Assembly (NCBI RefSeq): GCF_003268675.1
Contig: NZ_CP029378.1
Coordinates: forward strand, 7,254,001 to 7,318,000
Direction: 5' to 3'
Length of the DNA: 64,000 nt
Source: Streptomyces bacillaris
GTDB taxonomy: Bacteria; Actinomycetota; Actinomycetes; Streptomycetales; Streptomycetaceae
Part shown: piece after piece, positions 8,184 through 16,167 of the stretch
Layout: each line of letters starts with the position of its first letter
Numbering within the stretch: the first letter of the stretch is position 1
The notes under the pieces: generated by a model
What the model was told of the DNA's origin: nothing
The model's input: only the letters and a program-made list of their open reading frames with translations
The model's database searches: none
Translations under genes and position numbers: made by a program

Positions 8184-9854
8184 TCAGCAGGTGGCCCCGG
8201 GAGCGACCCGCTCCAGCTCCACCAGGTAGGCGTCGACCTTCGCGGTGACGCAGGCGTCGCCACGGCCGTACGCGGTGTGGCCCAGCCCTTCGTAGGTGAG
8301 CAGCATCCCGGCCGGGAACTGCTCCGCGAGGCTCACCGCCTCCGCGTACGGCGTGGACGGGTCGCCCGTCGTGCCGACGACCAGGACCGGCGGTACGCCC
8401 TCCGCCGCCACCTTGTGCGGCCGCCGCTCGCCGGAGGGCCAGTCGCGGCAGGTGAGTTCGGCGGTCACGCCCGCGGTGCCGTAGACCCCGGCGGCCTTGT
8501 CGGCGGGGGCGAGGGCGTCCCAGTAGGGGCGGACGGAGCGGGGGTGGGGGACGTCAAGGCAGTTGACCGCGGTGAGCGCGGCGTCGCCGTTGTCGTCGGG
8601 GACGGCGGGGGGCTCGGAGGCACCGGGGGAGGCGTCTTCCTGCTCCTCCCCTTCCGTGGTGTCGGTGTCCTCGGACCCGGTCTCCTCCTCGTCGCCCAGC
8701 GCGCCCAGCTTCGTCGCGTCGCCCCGGTCCGCCTCCCGCAGCGCCTCCGACAGCGGCTCCCACTGGTCCTCCGGCGTGTACATCGCCATCGAGACCGCGT
8801 CGAGCACGGCGGTCGCGTCCATGCCCCCGTACTCCGCGTACGAACTGTCCTCCGCGACCGGCAGCGGCTCGCGCTCCGCCCGCTGGTAGAGCCGCTCGAT
8901 CAGCGCCCGTATCTCCCCGGGGGTCCGGCCGGGGCAGCGGTCACCGGCGATCTCCGCGCACCGCTCCGCGTAGTCGTCCACGCTCCGGCGGAAACCCGCC
9001 GACTGGCTGAGCACCCGCTGCCGCCAGTCCAGCGACGGATCGATCGCCCCGTCCAGGACCATCGCGCGGACCCGGCGCGGGAACTGCTCGGCGTACGAGG
9101 TGCCCAGGCTCGTCCCGTACGACCAGCCCAGATAGGTGAGCTTCCGCTCGCCCAGGGCCGCGCGCAGGATGTCCAGGTCCCGGGCGGCGTCGTCGGTGCC
9201 GACGTGCCGGAGGATGGGGCCGCTGTGCTTCTCGCAGTCCTCGGCCGCCGTACGGGCGCCTGCCGCGGCCGCCGAGCGGTCGGCTTCCGTACGGGGGTAG
9301 AGGGGGGCGACGCCATCGGGGGTCTCGTCCTCCGCCGCCGCTGCTTCCTCCGCCGCCGGTTCCTCCTCCGTCTCCTCCTCGGCCGGTTCGCAGGTGAGCG
9401 CCGGTACGCTGCCGCCGACGCCGCGCGGGTCGAAGCCGACGATGTCGAAGCGGGCCCGCGCCGCCGCGCCGAACGCCTCGTCCATCCCCTCCTCGAGGGA
9501 CCCGGCCCCGGCCGCACCGGGCCCGCCCGGGTTGAAGACGAGCGAACCGATGCGCTTCCCCGGGCCCGTCGCGGCGGCGCGCGCCACCGGGAGCACGAAC
9601 GTCCGGCCGTTCCCCGGCCGCGCGTAGTCCAGGGGGACCGTCAGGCGTGCGCACTCGTAGCCGTCCGTCGCGCAGTCGGTCCACGCCAGCCGCTGGCCGT
9701 AGAACGGCCTGAGGTCGGACCGGGAGGCCGGGTCGGCGGTGGCGGGGGCCTTCGCCGCGCCCTTGTCCGGGAGGCCGCCGCCCGTGCAGGCGGTGAGGGA
9801 GAGGGCACCGAGGAGGGCCAGGGCGGTGGCGGTGGCACGGGTGGCGCGGTTCAA
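8184..9854 (-). CDS. Secreted lipoprotein alpha/beta-hydrolase, tripeptidyl-aminopeptidase type
   Basis: A 556-residue exported serine hydrolase of the Streptomyces tripeptidyl aminopeptidase (SlpD/SlpE/Tap) group, which removes N-terminal peptides outside the cell. A lipoprotein signal ends in LSLTAC with Cys23. The hydrolase core has the oxyanion strand NPGGPGAAG, the GFDPRG segment and the nucleophile elbow GWSYGTS. The C-terminal TAP-like domain ends with VGTTGDPSTPYAEAV and GLGHTAYGRGDAC, supplying Asp and His. TTG 9854 is preferred over ATG 9899: AGGGAG lies 7 bases before it and it gives a normal-length signal peptide. Two acidic Glu-rich inserts (near residues 160 and 360) are unusual. 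It lies directly downstream of a two-component system on the same strand. Confidence 0.85.
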   Translation of the reverse strand: MNRATRATATALALLGALSLTACTGGGLPDKGAAKAPATADPASRSDLRPFYGQRLAWTDCATDGYECARLTVPLDYARPGNGRTFVLPVARAAATGPGKRIGSLVFNPGGPGAAGAGSLEEGMDEAFGAAARARFDIVGFDPRGVGGSVPALTCEPAEEETEEEPAAEEAAAAEDETPDGVAPLYPRTEADRSAAAAGARTAAEDCEKHSGPILRHVGTDDAARDLDILRAALGERKLTYLGWSYGTSLGTSYAEQFPRRVRAMVLDGAIDPSLDWRQRVLSQSAGFRRSVDDYAERCAEIAGDRCPGRTPGEIRALIERLYQRAEREPLPVAEDSSYAEYGGMDATAVLDAVSMAMYTPEDQWEPLSEALREADRGDATKLGALGDEEETGSEDTDTTEGEEQEDASPGASEPPAVPDDNGDAALTAVNCLDVPHPRSVRPYWDALAPADKAAGVYGTAGVTAELTCRDWPSGERRPHKVAAEGVPPVLVVGTTGDPSTPYAEAVSLAEQFPAGMLLTYEGLGHTAYGRGDACVTAKVDAYLVELERVAPGATC

Positions 9855-9938
9855 CGGAGTGCTCCCTGAAGGGGGTCGGACGGTTCCGGCCCGAAGCATT
9901 CCCGAGCGATGCTGAGGATTTGATGAGGCTCCGTACGG

Positions 9939-11345
9939 TCAGCCGTCGGAGGGCGGGCCCCCGGCGGGCAGCCGCAGCACGAACCGGGCCCCGCCGCGCC
10001 GCCCCGGCTCCGCAGTGAGGCCGCCGCCGTGGGCGTGGGCGACCCAGGAGGCGATCGACAGCCCCAGCCCCGTCGAGCCCGAACCGCTGCGGAACCGGTC
10101 GAAGAGCGCACCCGCCACCTCGGGCGGCAGCCCCGGACCCGCGTCCTCCACCGTGACGGTCGCGGTGGCCCCCTCGCCGCCGACCGTCACCTCCACCTCG
10201 GCCCGCTCCCCGGGCAGGCGGCCGTGGACGAGCGCGTTGCCGACGAGATTGGCCACGGCACGGCGTACGAGATCGGGGTCGGCGGCCACGACCACGGCCC
10301 CCGGAGCCCGTACCGTCACCCGCTGTCCCTCGGCGGCCGCGTCCTCGGCCACGGCCTCCACCAACTGGTCCAGCCGCAGCGGCTCCACCGCGAGCGGGGC
10401 CGTCCCGGACATCAGCCGGGCCCGGGTGAGCAGCCCGTCGACCAGCGTGCCCATGGTCTCCGCGAGCCGGAGCGTACGCCGGTGCACATCGGTGCTGTCC
10501 GTCTCCCCGCGCAGCGCGGTCTCCGCGAGCGTCCGCAGCGAGGCCGCCGGGGTCCGCAGGTCGTGCGCGGCGTCCGTGAGGAACGCCTCCTGCCGGTCCA
10601 GGACCTCCAGCGCGGGCCGGACCGCCCGCCCGGAGAGCAGATGCCCGACCCCGGCCGACAGCAGCACCAGCAGGGCGCAGCCCCCGGTCACCACCCAGGT
10701 CAGCCGCCGGTGGTCGGCGCGTTGGGCCGAAGCGTCCGCCACGGTGACCAGGGCGCCCTGCGGCAGCGCGTCCTCCTCCGCGTCCGGCGGGTAGAAGGGC
10801 AGCGCGAACATCCGCACCGGCTCCCCGTCCACCGTCCGCGCGTCCCGGGACCGGGGCTCGTCGGCCCGAACGGCGATGGCGGCGGCCTGCCGTACGGAGG
10901 CGGTGGAGACGGTCAGACACGGGCGGCCCGGGGCGTGCTCGACGACCAGGCCGCCCGGAGTGTCCGGGGGGTCCGGCACGGAGGCCGCGGAGGGCGCGGC
11001 GAGGAGGAAGAGCGGCGGGCACGCGGTCCCGGCGTTGTCGAGCAGCACCTCGGTGTCCAGCCGGCCGTCCTCGTCGGTCTCCAGCAGGCCCAGCGCCCAG
11101 TTGGTGTCGGCGCTCATGGCCTGGTCCAGCTGCTCGCGCCAGCGCACGCCGTCGCTGCGTACCGCCAGCACGGCCATCGCGACCAGCCCCGCCGCGCTGG
11201 TGAGCGCGAACAGTACGGTGATGCGCCGACGCAACCGCCGTACCCGCGCGGTCGGCGTCGGCGCCCGGCGCACACGGAACGGATTCCGCACGCCCCACGA
11301 CGTACGGCCCCTCACCCCGCGAAGCCTCGCCCCGCGCCCCTTCAC
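9939..11345 (-). CDS. Two-component sensor histidine kinase
   Basis: A 468-residue membrane sensor. A first membrane helix (VLFALTSAAGLVAMAVLAV), an extracytoplasmic domain of about 150 residues, and a second helix (WVVTGGCALLVLLSAGVGHLL) lead into the kinase core. The H-box is FLTDAAHDLRTPAASL, the N-box LVRRAVANLVGNALVHG, and the glycine boxes VEDAGPGLPP and GSTGLGLSIASWVAHAHGG. GTG 11345 overlaps the stop of the response regulator (GTGA), indicating translational coupling. The extracytoplasmic domain has no signature I recognise. It probably phosphorylates the adjacent regulator; the secreted peptidase downstream and the envelope operon upstream are natural targets. Confidence 0.9.
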   Translation of the reverse strand: MKGRGARLRGVRGRTSWGVRNPFRVRRAPTPTARVRRLRRRITVLFALTSAAGLVAMAVLAVRSDGVRWREQLDQAMSADTNWALGLLETDEDGRLDTEVLLDNAGTACPPLFLLAAPSAASVPDPPDTPGGLVVEHAPGRPCLTVSTASVRQAAAIAVRADEPRSRDARTVDGEPVRMFALPFYPPDAEEDALPQGALVTVADASAQRADHRRLTWVVTGGCALLVLLSAGVGHLLSGRAVRPALEVLDRQEAFLTDAAHDLRTPAASLRTLAETALRGETDSTDVHRRTLRLAETMGTLVDGLLTRARLMSGTAPLAVEPLRLDQLVEAVAEDAAAEGQRVTVRAPGAVVVAADPDLVRRAVANLVGNALVHGRLPGERAEVEVTVGGEGATATVTVEDAGPGLPPEVAGALFDRFRSGSGSTGLGLSIASWVAHAHGGGLTAEPGRRGGARFVLRLPAGGPPSDG

Positions 11346-12013
11346 CGGGCCGGCTCGTCGGCCAGGCGGTAGCCGACGCCGCGCACGGTGTGGAGCAGCG
11401 GAGGGGTGCCGAGCTTCCGCCGCAGCTGCGAGACCAGCACCTCCAGCACGTTGGACTGCGGCTCCGCCATCTCGTCCCAGCAGCTCTCGATCAGCTCCGC
11501 CCGGCTCACCGCCCGGTCGGCGCGGGTGGCCAGCACCTCCAGGACCGCGAACTCCCGCCGCGTGAGGGTCAGCAGCACCCCCGCCCGCCGCACCTGGCGC
11601 CGGGCGGTGTCGATCTCCACGTCCCCCACCAGCAGCACCGGCGGGGCCACGGCCGGGGCGCGGCGGCACAGGCTGCGCACCCGGGCGACCAGCTCGGGCA
11701 CGGCGAACGGCTTGACCAGATAGTCGTCGCCGCCCCGGGCGAACCCCTCCACCCGGTCGGCCACGGTGTCCCGGGCGGTGAGGAACAGCACCGGAACGGC
11801 CCGCCCGGTCCGCCGCAGCTCCTCCACATAGGCGGCGGCGTCCCCGGAGGGCAGCATCCGGTCGAAGACCACGCAGTCGTACGCGGTGATGAACAGGGCC
11901 TCGTCGGCCTGCGGCAGATCGACGGCCTCGTCCACCGCCAGACCGGCCGCCCGCAGCGCGGCCGCCACCCCGAACCGGAGGTCCGCGTCGTCCTCCACCA
12001 GCAGCACTCTCAC
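11342..12013 (-). CDS. OmpR-family response regulator
   Basis: A 223-residue DNA-binding regulator. The receiver domain has the acidic pair in LLVEDDADL, the phospho-acceptor Asp51 in CVVFDRMLPSG, the switch Thr in VLFLTARD and Lys in YLVKPFAVPEL. A winged helix follows (LTLTRREFAVLEVLATRADRAVSRAELI and LRRKLGTPPLLHTVRGVGYRL). The GTG start lies 35 bases after the FkbM methyltransferase stop, so the pair may be read with the envelope operon as well as from its own promoter. It overlaps the histidine kinase by four bases. Confidence 0.93.
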   Translation of the reverse strand: MRVLLVEDDADLRFGVAAALRAAGLAVDEAVDLPQADEALFITAYDCVVFDRMLPSGDAAAYVEELRRTGRAVPVLFLTARDTVADRVEGFARGGDDYLVKPFAVPELVARVRSLCRRAPAVAPPVLLVGDVEIDTARRQVRRAGVLLTLTRREFAVLEVLATRADRAVSRAELIESCWDEMAEPQSNVLEVLVSQLRRKLGTPPLLHTVRGVGYRLADEPAR

Positions 12014-12048
12014 GGCGCCACCCTAGATGACCTGCGACGGACCCGCGT

Positions 12049-12831
12049 TCAGCGGCCGTGGTCCCCGCCCGGCACCCTCCCCTCGGGAAGGAACAGCACC
12101 GAGTTGATGTACCGGGTCCGCCGCGGCACCAACGCCCGGCGCAGCAGCCCCTGATGCACCAGGTGCTCCGTCCTCGCCTGGTGGGCGGGCAGGTCGAAGC
12201 CGGTCAGCGGGGTCCAGCGGCGGCCCGCCAGGACCCACCCCGCGTACCCGAGGCCGGTGAGCAGGTCGACCGCCGGGCCGATCGGCCCGAGCCGGCTCTC
12301 CAGCTCGACGAGCAGCGCCGGACGGTCCCTGCGCAGCAGCTCAGCCGCACCCCGCAGCGCGGCCACCTCCGCGCCGTCGACGTCCATCTTCACGAAGCCG
12401 ACCCCGCGCAGGCCGAGGCCGTCGACGGTGAGGGACTCCACCTCGACGCTGTGCGCATGGATGTCCCGGCGCTCCAGCGAGGAGACGCCCCGGTCGCCCT
12501 CGTCCCCCTCCGGGAACCAGAGCCGGACCCGGTCGCCGGTCCGGTCGGTCGCCGCCCCCTGCACCACCCGGGCGTTGGACGGCAGCGTACGGCGCAGATG
12601 GTCGGCCAGATGCGGTACGGGTTCGACGGTGACGACCTCCGTGCAGCGCCGGGCGAGCCGCCGCGACCAGGGCCCGTACCAGCCGCCGATGTCCACGGCG
12701 GTGGAGCCGGGCGGGCAGAAGTCGGCCAGCCGGCGCAGCTCCGGTTCGAAGCGCGGGTAGAGGGCGACGGCGGCGGAGGCGACCAGGCCGGTGGGCAGCC
12801 GGGACGCCACCGCCGCCGCGAACGTGGTCAC
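12049..12831 (-). CDS. FkbM-family SAM-dependent methyltransferase
   Basis: A 260-residue cytoplasmic methyltransferase that would transfer a methyl group from S-adenosylmethionine, typically to a hydroxyl of a sugar or natural product. The SAM site is TAVDIGGWYGPWSRRLA (about 44-60) with the acidic VVTVEPVPHLADHL. The FkbM hallmark FVKMDVDGAEVAALRGA is at about 155-171. GTG 12831 overlaps the stop of the Trm112 gene, so the two are translationally coupled. Placed at the end of a surface-glycan operon, methylation of a terminal sugar is a reasonable role, but that is inference. Confidence 0.88.
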   Translation of the reverse strand: MTTFAAAVASRLPTGLVASAAVALYPRFEPELRRLADFCPPGSTAVDIGGWYGPWSRRLARRCTEVVTVEPVPHLADHLRRTLPSNARVVQGAATDRTGDRVRLWFPEGDEGDRGVSSLERRDIHAHSVEVESLTVDGLGLRGVGFVKMDVDGAEVAALRGAAELLRRDRPALLVELESRLGPIGPAVDLLTGLGYAGWVLAGRRWTPLTGFDLPAHQARTEHLVHQGLLRRALVPRRTRYINSVLFLPEGRVPGGDHGR

Positions 12832-13046
12832 GTGGCCGGGGCCTTCCGGCGCGCCAGGTACCTCTCGTGTTCGTCGGCGCCGACCTTCTGGCCCGAGGAG
12901 GGCAGCAACTGCGGTATGCCCTCCAGGATGGGGTAACTCAGGCGCAGCCGGGGGTTGTAGAGCGCCTCCTCGTCGGTGAGCAGGGTCAGTGGGCCCTTGT
13001 CGAGCGGGCAGGCCAGGATCGTGAGCAGCGGATCGTCGGGGTTCAT
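12828..13046 (-). CDS. Trm112/UPF0434 family small protein
   Basis: A 72-residue protein of the Trm112 fold. The family pattern is visible: LLTILACPLDKGPL near the start and YNPRLRLSYPILEGIPQLLP in the middle. It keeps a single cysteine instead of the zinc-binding set of other Trm112 proteins. Eukaryotic and archaeal Trm112 bind and activate several methyltransferases. Here the gene overlaps an FkbM methyltransferase start by four bases and lies in an operon with two more methyltransferases. ATG 13046 is preceded by GGGAGCCCCG. Confidence 0.85.
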   Translation of the reverse strand: MNPDDPLLTILACPLDKGPLTLLTDEEALYNPRLRLSYPILEGIPQLLPSSGQKVGADEHERYLARRKAPAT

Positions 13047-13098
13047 CGGGGCTCCCTCGGGGACGGGGGTCGGTCGGAGTGAGGTGGTCTCGGTGCGG

Positions 13099-13995
13099 TC
13101 AGGACGGGGCCGCCGCCGGGGGCGGGTCGTGACGGGGCATGGCCAGCAGGACGGTCAGGGCGAGCAGCGTGCCGGCCACCCGCAGGGCCAGCAGCAGCGG
13201 ATCGTCGGGGAGGGACTCGCCGAAGGCGAGCGTCCCGAGGACGGCGGTGAACAGGCAGGTCACCGTGGTGCAGACGGGCACGATCAGGGAGGCCCGGCAG
13301 CGTTGCAGGGCCGTCTGGGACATGACGAGACCGGCCACGGCGGTGAAGAGCAGCAGATACGGGTAGGGCGAGCCGAACAGCGAACGGGCCGCCTCCCCGA
13401 GGTCGGTGGTGGTCAGCCGGCTGGAGGTGCCCTTGACGGCCAGCGAGCTGACGCCGTACAGCAGCCCGACCGCCACCCCGTAACCGATGCCGCTGGTCGG
13501 CACCCGGTGGCGGTTGTGCGCCCGGCTCTCCACCCGTACGTAGAGCCAGACGCCCGCCGCCAGCGCCGGGACGCAGACCAGGAGCACCAGCATCCAGGGG
13601 GCGCCGCTGCCCACCGTGTCCTCGCCCTCGCGCACCGAGGCGACGACCATGAGCAGGGCCACCAGCACCCCGCCCAGGGCGTACCGTTCGCGCCCGGTCG
13701 ACTCCTCGCCGAGGACGGCCGAGGAGAGCAGGAGCAGCAGCACCAGGCCGGAGACGAAGATGCCCTGTGCCGCCGCGATCGGCAGCGCGCGGTAGACCAC
13801 CAGCTGGGCCGCGAAACCGGCCGCGAGCGCCAGCGCGCCCACGATCCACAGCGGGCTGGTGAGCAGCACGAGGATGACGCGCAGCGGCTGGCCCGCGGAG
13901 AGCGCGGGCAGTTTGCCGAGCGCCCGCTTCTCCACCACGAACCCCACGCTGTACAGCAGGTTGGCCACCAGCGCGGCCCCCACACCCCACCACAT
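13099..13995 (-). CDS. EamA/DMT-family membrane transporter
   Basis: A 298-residue integral membrane protein with about ten hydrophobic helices arranged as two similar halves. Examples are GVGAALVANLLYSVGFVVEKRAL, IFVSGLVLLLLLSSAVLGEE with the family's E-rich end, and LIVPVCTTVTCLFTAVLGTLAFGE in the second half. Drug/metabolite transporters move small metabolites or lipid-linked sugars across the inner membrane. Only four bases separate it from the methyltransferase before it, so it belongs to the envelope operon, and export or flipping of a glycan precursor is a plausible job. The substrate is not readable. Confidence 0.85.
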   Translation of the reverse strand: MWWGVGAALVANLLYSVGFVVEKRALGKLPALSAGQPLRVILVLLTSPLWIVGALALAAGFAAQLVVYRALPIAAAQGIFVSGLVLLLLLSSAVLGEESTGRERYALGGVLVALLMVVASVREGEDTVGSGAPWMLVLLVCVPALAAGVWLYVRVESRAHNRHRVPTSGIGYGVAVGLLYGVSSLAVKGTSSRLTTTDLGEAARSLFGSPYPYLLLFTAVAGLVMSQTALQRCRASLIVPVCTTVTCLFTAVLGTLAFGESLPDDPLLLALRVAGTLLALTVLLAMPRHDPPPAAAPS

Positions 13996-13999
13996 CGCG

Positions 14000-14869
14000 C
14001 TATCGCCGCCGAGCGTGGGCCAGCAGGATGGACGCCGCTCCGGGCACCGCGCACGCCGCCCGGTCCACCAGCCGCAGCGGGCGCGGCACCCCGTGGAAGG
14101 GGGCGCCGGTGATCTTCACGTCCTCGAAGCCGGAGGCGGTGAGGAACGAGCGGAGCGCACGGGCGGTGTAGAGCCGCAGATGGCCCACCACCTCCGAGCC
14201 GGGGCGGCCGTGGATACCGCGCAGGCTCACCTCGGAGAAGACCGGCTGCACCCCGGCCAGCAGCAGCGCGCGGTTGTACCAGGCGGCCAGGTTCGGGGTG
14301 GAGAGCATCAGATGGCCGCCGGGCTTCAGGATGCGCCGCAGCTCGTCCAGCGCCTGGTCCGGGTCGACCAGGTGCTCCAGGATCTCGCTGAACAGCACCG
14401 CGTCCGCGCACCCGTCGGCGAGCGGGAGCCCCCCGTGTTCCAGCTCGCCCCGGACCACCGCGCCCATCCGGGGGCGGGCCCGGCGCAGCGCGTCCTGCGA
14501 CCAGTCGATGCCGATGAGGCGGTGTCCGGCCAGCAGCGGGGCGGCGGTGGCGGCGGCCGTCCCGTCGCCGCAGCCGACGTCCACCACGGTCCCGCCGGGC
14601 CGCCCGGCGAGGGCGGCGGCCAGCAGCCGGGCCTGGCGCAGGCTGCGCCCGTCGCCGGAGGCCACGGGGACGGCCGGGTTCTCGTAGAAGTCCCGCAGGC
14701 CGGAAGGAGGGGCGGCGGGGGCGCCGGTCTCCTGCGAGGCGGCGGCGGGTGCGTCGGCCGGAGTGTCTGTCCCGTGCGGGGCGGCGGCGGGCACGGCGGC
14801 CGGGGTGTCTGTCCCGTGCGGGGCGGCGGGCACGGCGGCCGCCTGCGGGAGCGGTGCGGTGTCGGTCAT
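14000..14869 (-). CDS. Class I SAM-dependent methyltransferase
   Basis: A 289-residue methyltransferase. A disordered Ala/Pro/Thr-rich tail (residues 1-60, built from a TDTPA repeat) precedes the fold. The SAM-binding loop is TVVDVGCGDGTAAATAAPLLAG, followed by LIGIDWSQDALRRAR and the motif VLFSEILEHLVDPDQALDELRRILKPGG seen in ubiquinone/glycolipid-type enzymes. ATG 14869 overlaps the stop of the condensation-domain gene (ATGA). The acceptor is unknown; the operon suggests a sugar or lipid-linked intermediate. Confidence 0.88.
   Translation of the reverse strand: MTDTAPLPQAAAVPAAPHGTDTPAAVPAAAPHGTDTPADAPAAASQETGAPAAPPSGLRDFYENPAVPVASGDGRSLRQARLLAAALAGRPGGTVVDVGCGDGTAAATAAPLLAGHRLIGIDWSQDALRRARPRMGAVVRGELEHGGLPLADGCADAVLFSEILEHLVDPDQALDELRRILKPGGHLMLSTPNLAAWYNRALLLAGVQPVFSEVSLRGIHGRPGSEVVGHLRLYTARALRSFLTASGFEDVKITGAPFHGVPRPLRLVDRAACAVPGAASILLAHARRR
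14763..14842. repeat. Two near-identical direct repeats of about 40 bp inside the methyltransferase 5' end
   Basis: Copies start at 14763 and 14805, both beginning GTGTCTGTCCCGTGCGGGGC and ending GGCACGGCGGCCG; the second is three bases shorter. They encode the repeated TDTPAxxPAAxPHG peptide of the disordered N-terminal tail. Copy-number change would be in frame. Confidence 0.8.
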
Positions 14870-16167
14870 ACGGTCTCCGGGGAAGTCGCCGCCAGATGGC
14901 GGGTGAACAGGCCGAGCAACTCCCGGCCGTCCTCGTCGCCCAGCAGGGTCCGCGACCAGCGCAGGGCCAGATGGAGCCGGCCGCCGGTGGACGCGGTGGT
15001 GAACGTGAGCCCTCTCGGCAGCCGGGCCGGGGCGGAGATCCACAGGGCGCCGGACCTCCCCGCCTCACCGAAGTCCAGCGGGTACGGGATCCGGCCGACG
15101 TTGCTGAGCAGCGTCGTGGAGGTCCACGGCCCCGCCAGCACCCGCAGCCCCCGGGTGTACGCAGCACGCGCGGCGACCGGGAGCAGCGGGGTGGTCAACA
15201 GCGAGACGGAGCGCCCCAGTTGGGGGCGGGGCAGCGCCTTGAGGGCCCGGGTGCGCTCGGCGGTGAGCCGCAGCAGTACGGGGATGTCCGCGCCGGGCGC
15301 CACCTCGGCGGGGTCGAAGCCGACCTCGACCAGCCGGGTGCCGTTGCCGATGGGCATCCCGGGCCCCCGGTCGCGGTCGTCCACGGGCATGGTGATGCGC
15401 AGCGGCCGCTCGGGCGCCCCCTGCCGCCGGTTCCAGTCGGCCACCGTCAGCGCGGTGGCGACCATCAGCTGGTCGTTCACCGTGTACGGGGCGCCCGACT
15501 CCCGCCGGGGCACCGGCAGTTCGACCAGCAGCTGGGAGTTGCCCGCCGCGCTGCCCGGGGTGCCCGCCGCCACCCGGGCGGGCCGGGCGAGGGCCGGGGC
15601 CCCGGAGCGTGGGGGCACCGGGGCCGTGACCGGGCGGGCCGGGGCGGCCGGCACGGGGGCCGCCCGCCCGCTGTAGATCTCGGCGGCGGTGGCCGCCAGC
15701 CGCAGACAGGCGGGCCCGTCCATGGCGGTGTGGTGCACGGTGAAGACCAGCACGCACCCCTCCCTCCCCGGCTCCTCGACCACGGTGACCCGCAGTGGAG
15801 GGGAGAGGGTGAGCGGCGGGGCGGCGGCGAGCGAGTCCGCCCGCGCCCGGTCCAGTGCCCCGGGCGCGGCGGGCGGGAAGCCGACCGGGTCCCGGTCCGG
15901 GGCGTCGGTCAGCTCCCACTCGTACCGCCGGGCGAACGGGCCGCGGGGCCGCTCCCGCATCAGCGCCCGCGGATGCCGGGCCAGCGCCGCGGCGAACGCG
16001 GCCCGCAGCCGGTCCTCCTCCAGCCGCCCGGGCAGATGGACCTCGATGTGGATGGTGCTCGGCTCGGCGTCCTGCGCGCAGTGCCGGTCCACCTCGTCCA
16101 CGACGGGGAACGGAACCCGGGGCAGCCGCCCGGCCGCGAGCGGCCGGGCGGGGTGCGTGGCGGTCAT
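14866..16167 (-). CDS. Stand-alone condensation-domain (PapA-like) acyltransferase
   Basis: A 433-residue protein made of a single condensation/acyltransferase fold. The active-site motif HHTAMDG is at residues 145-151 (HHxxxDG). Further fold marks are IHIEVHLPGRLEEDRLRAAFAAAL near the start and MPVDDRDRGPGMPIGNGTRLVEV in the second half. There are no adenylation or carrier domains nearby, so it is not part of a peptide synthetase. It resembles PapA-type enzymes that esterify glycolipids or alcohols with acyl groups. It overlaps its neighbours on both sides by four bases (ATGA), between a methyltransferase and the giant GT-C protein, which suggests acylation of the same surface glycan. Confidence 0.82.
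   Translation of the reverse strand: MTATHPARPLAAGRLPRVPFPVVDEVDRHCAQDAEPSTIHIEVHLPGRLEEDRLRAAFAAALARHPRALMRERPRGPFARRYEWELTDAPDRDPVGFPPAAPGALDRARADSLAAAPPLTLSPPLRVTVVEEPGREGCVLVFTVHHTAMDGPACLRLAATAAEIYSGRAAPVPAAPARPVTAPVPPRSGAPALARPARVAAGTPGSAAGNSQLLVELPVPRRESGAPYTVNDQLMVATALTVADWNRRQGAPERPLRITMPVDDRDRGPGMPIGNGTRLVEVGFDPAEVAPGADIPVLLRLTAERTRALKALPRPQLGRSVSLLTTPLLPVAARAAYTRGLRVLAGPWTSTTLLSNVGRIPYPLDFGEAGRSGALWISAPARLPRGLTFTTASTGGRLHLALRWSRTLLGDEDGRELLGLFTRHLAATSPETV

Noticed and set aside
14866..16167. Part of a non-ribosomal peptide synthetase
   Set aside because: Only a single condensation domain is present, with no adenylation, carrier or thioesterase domains around; the context is glycan synthesis.
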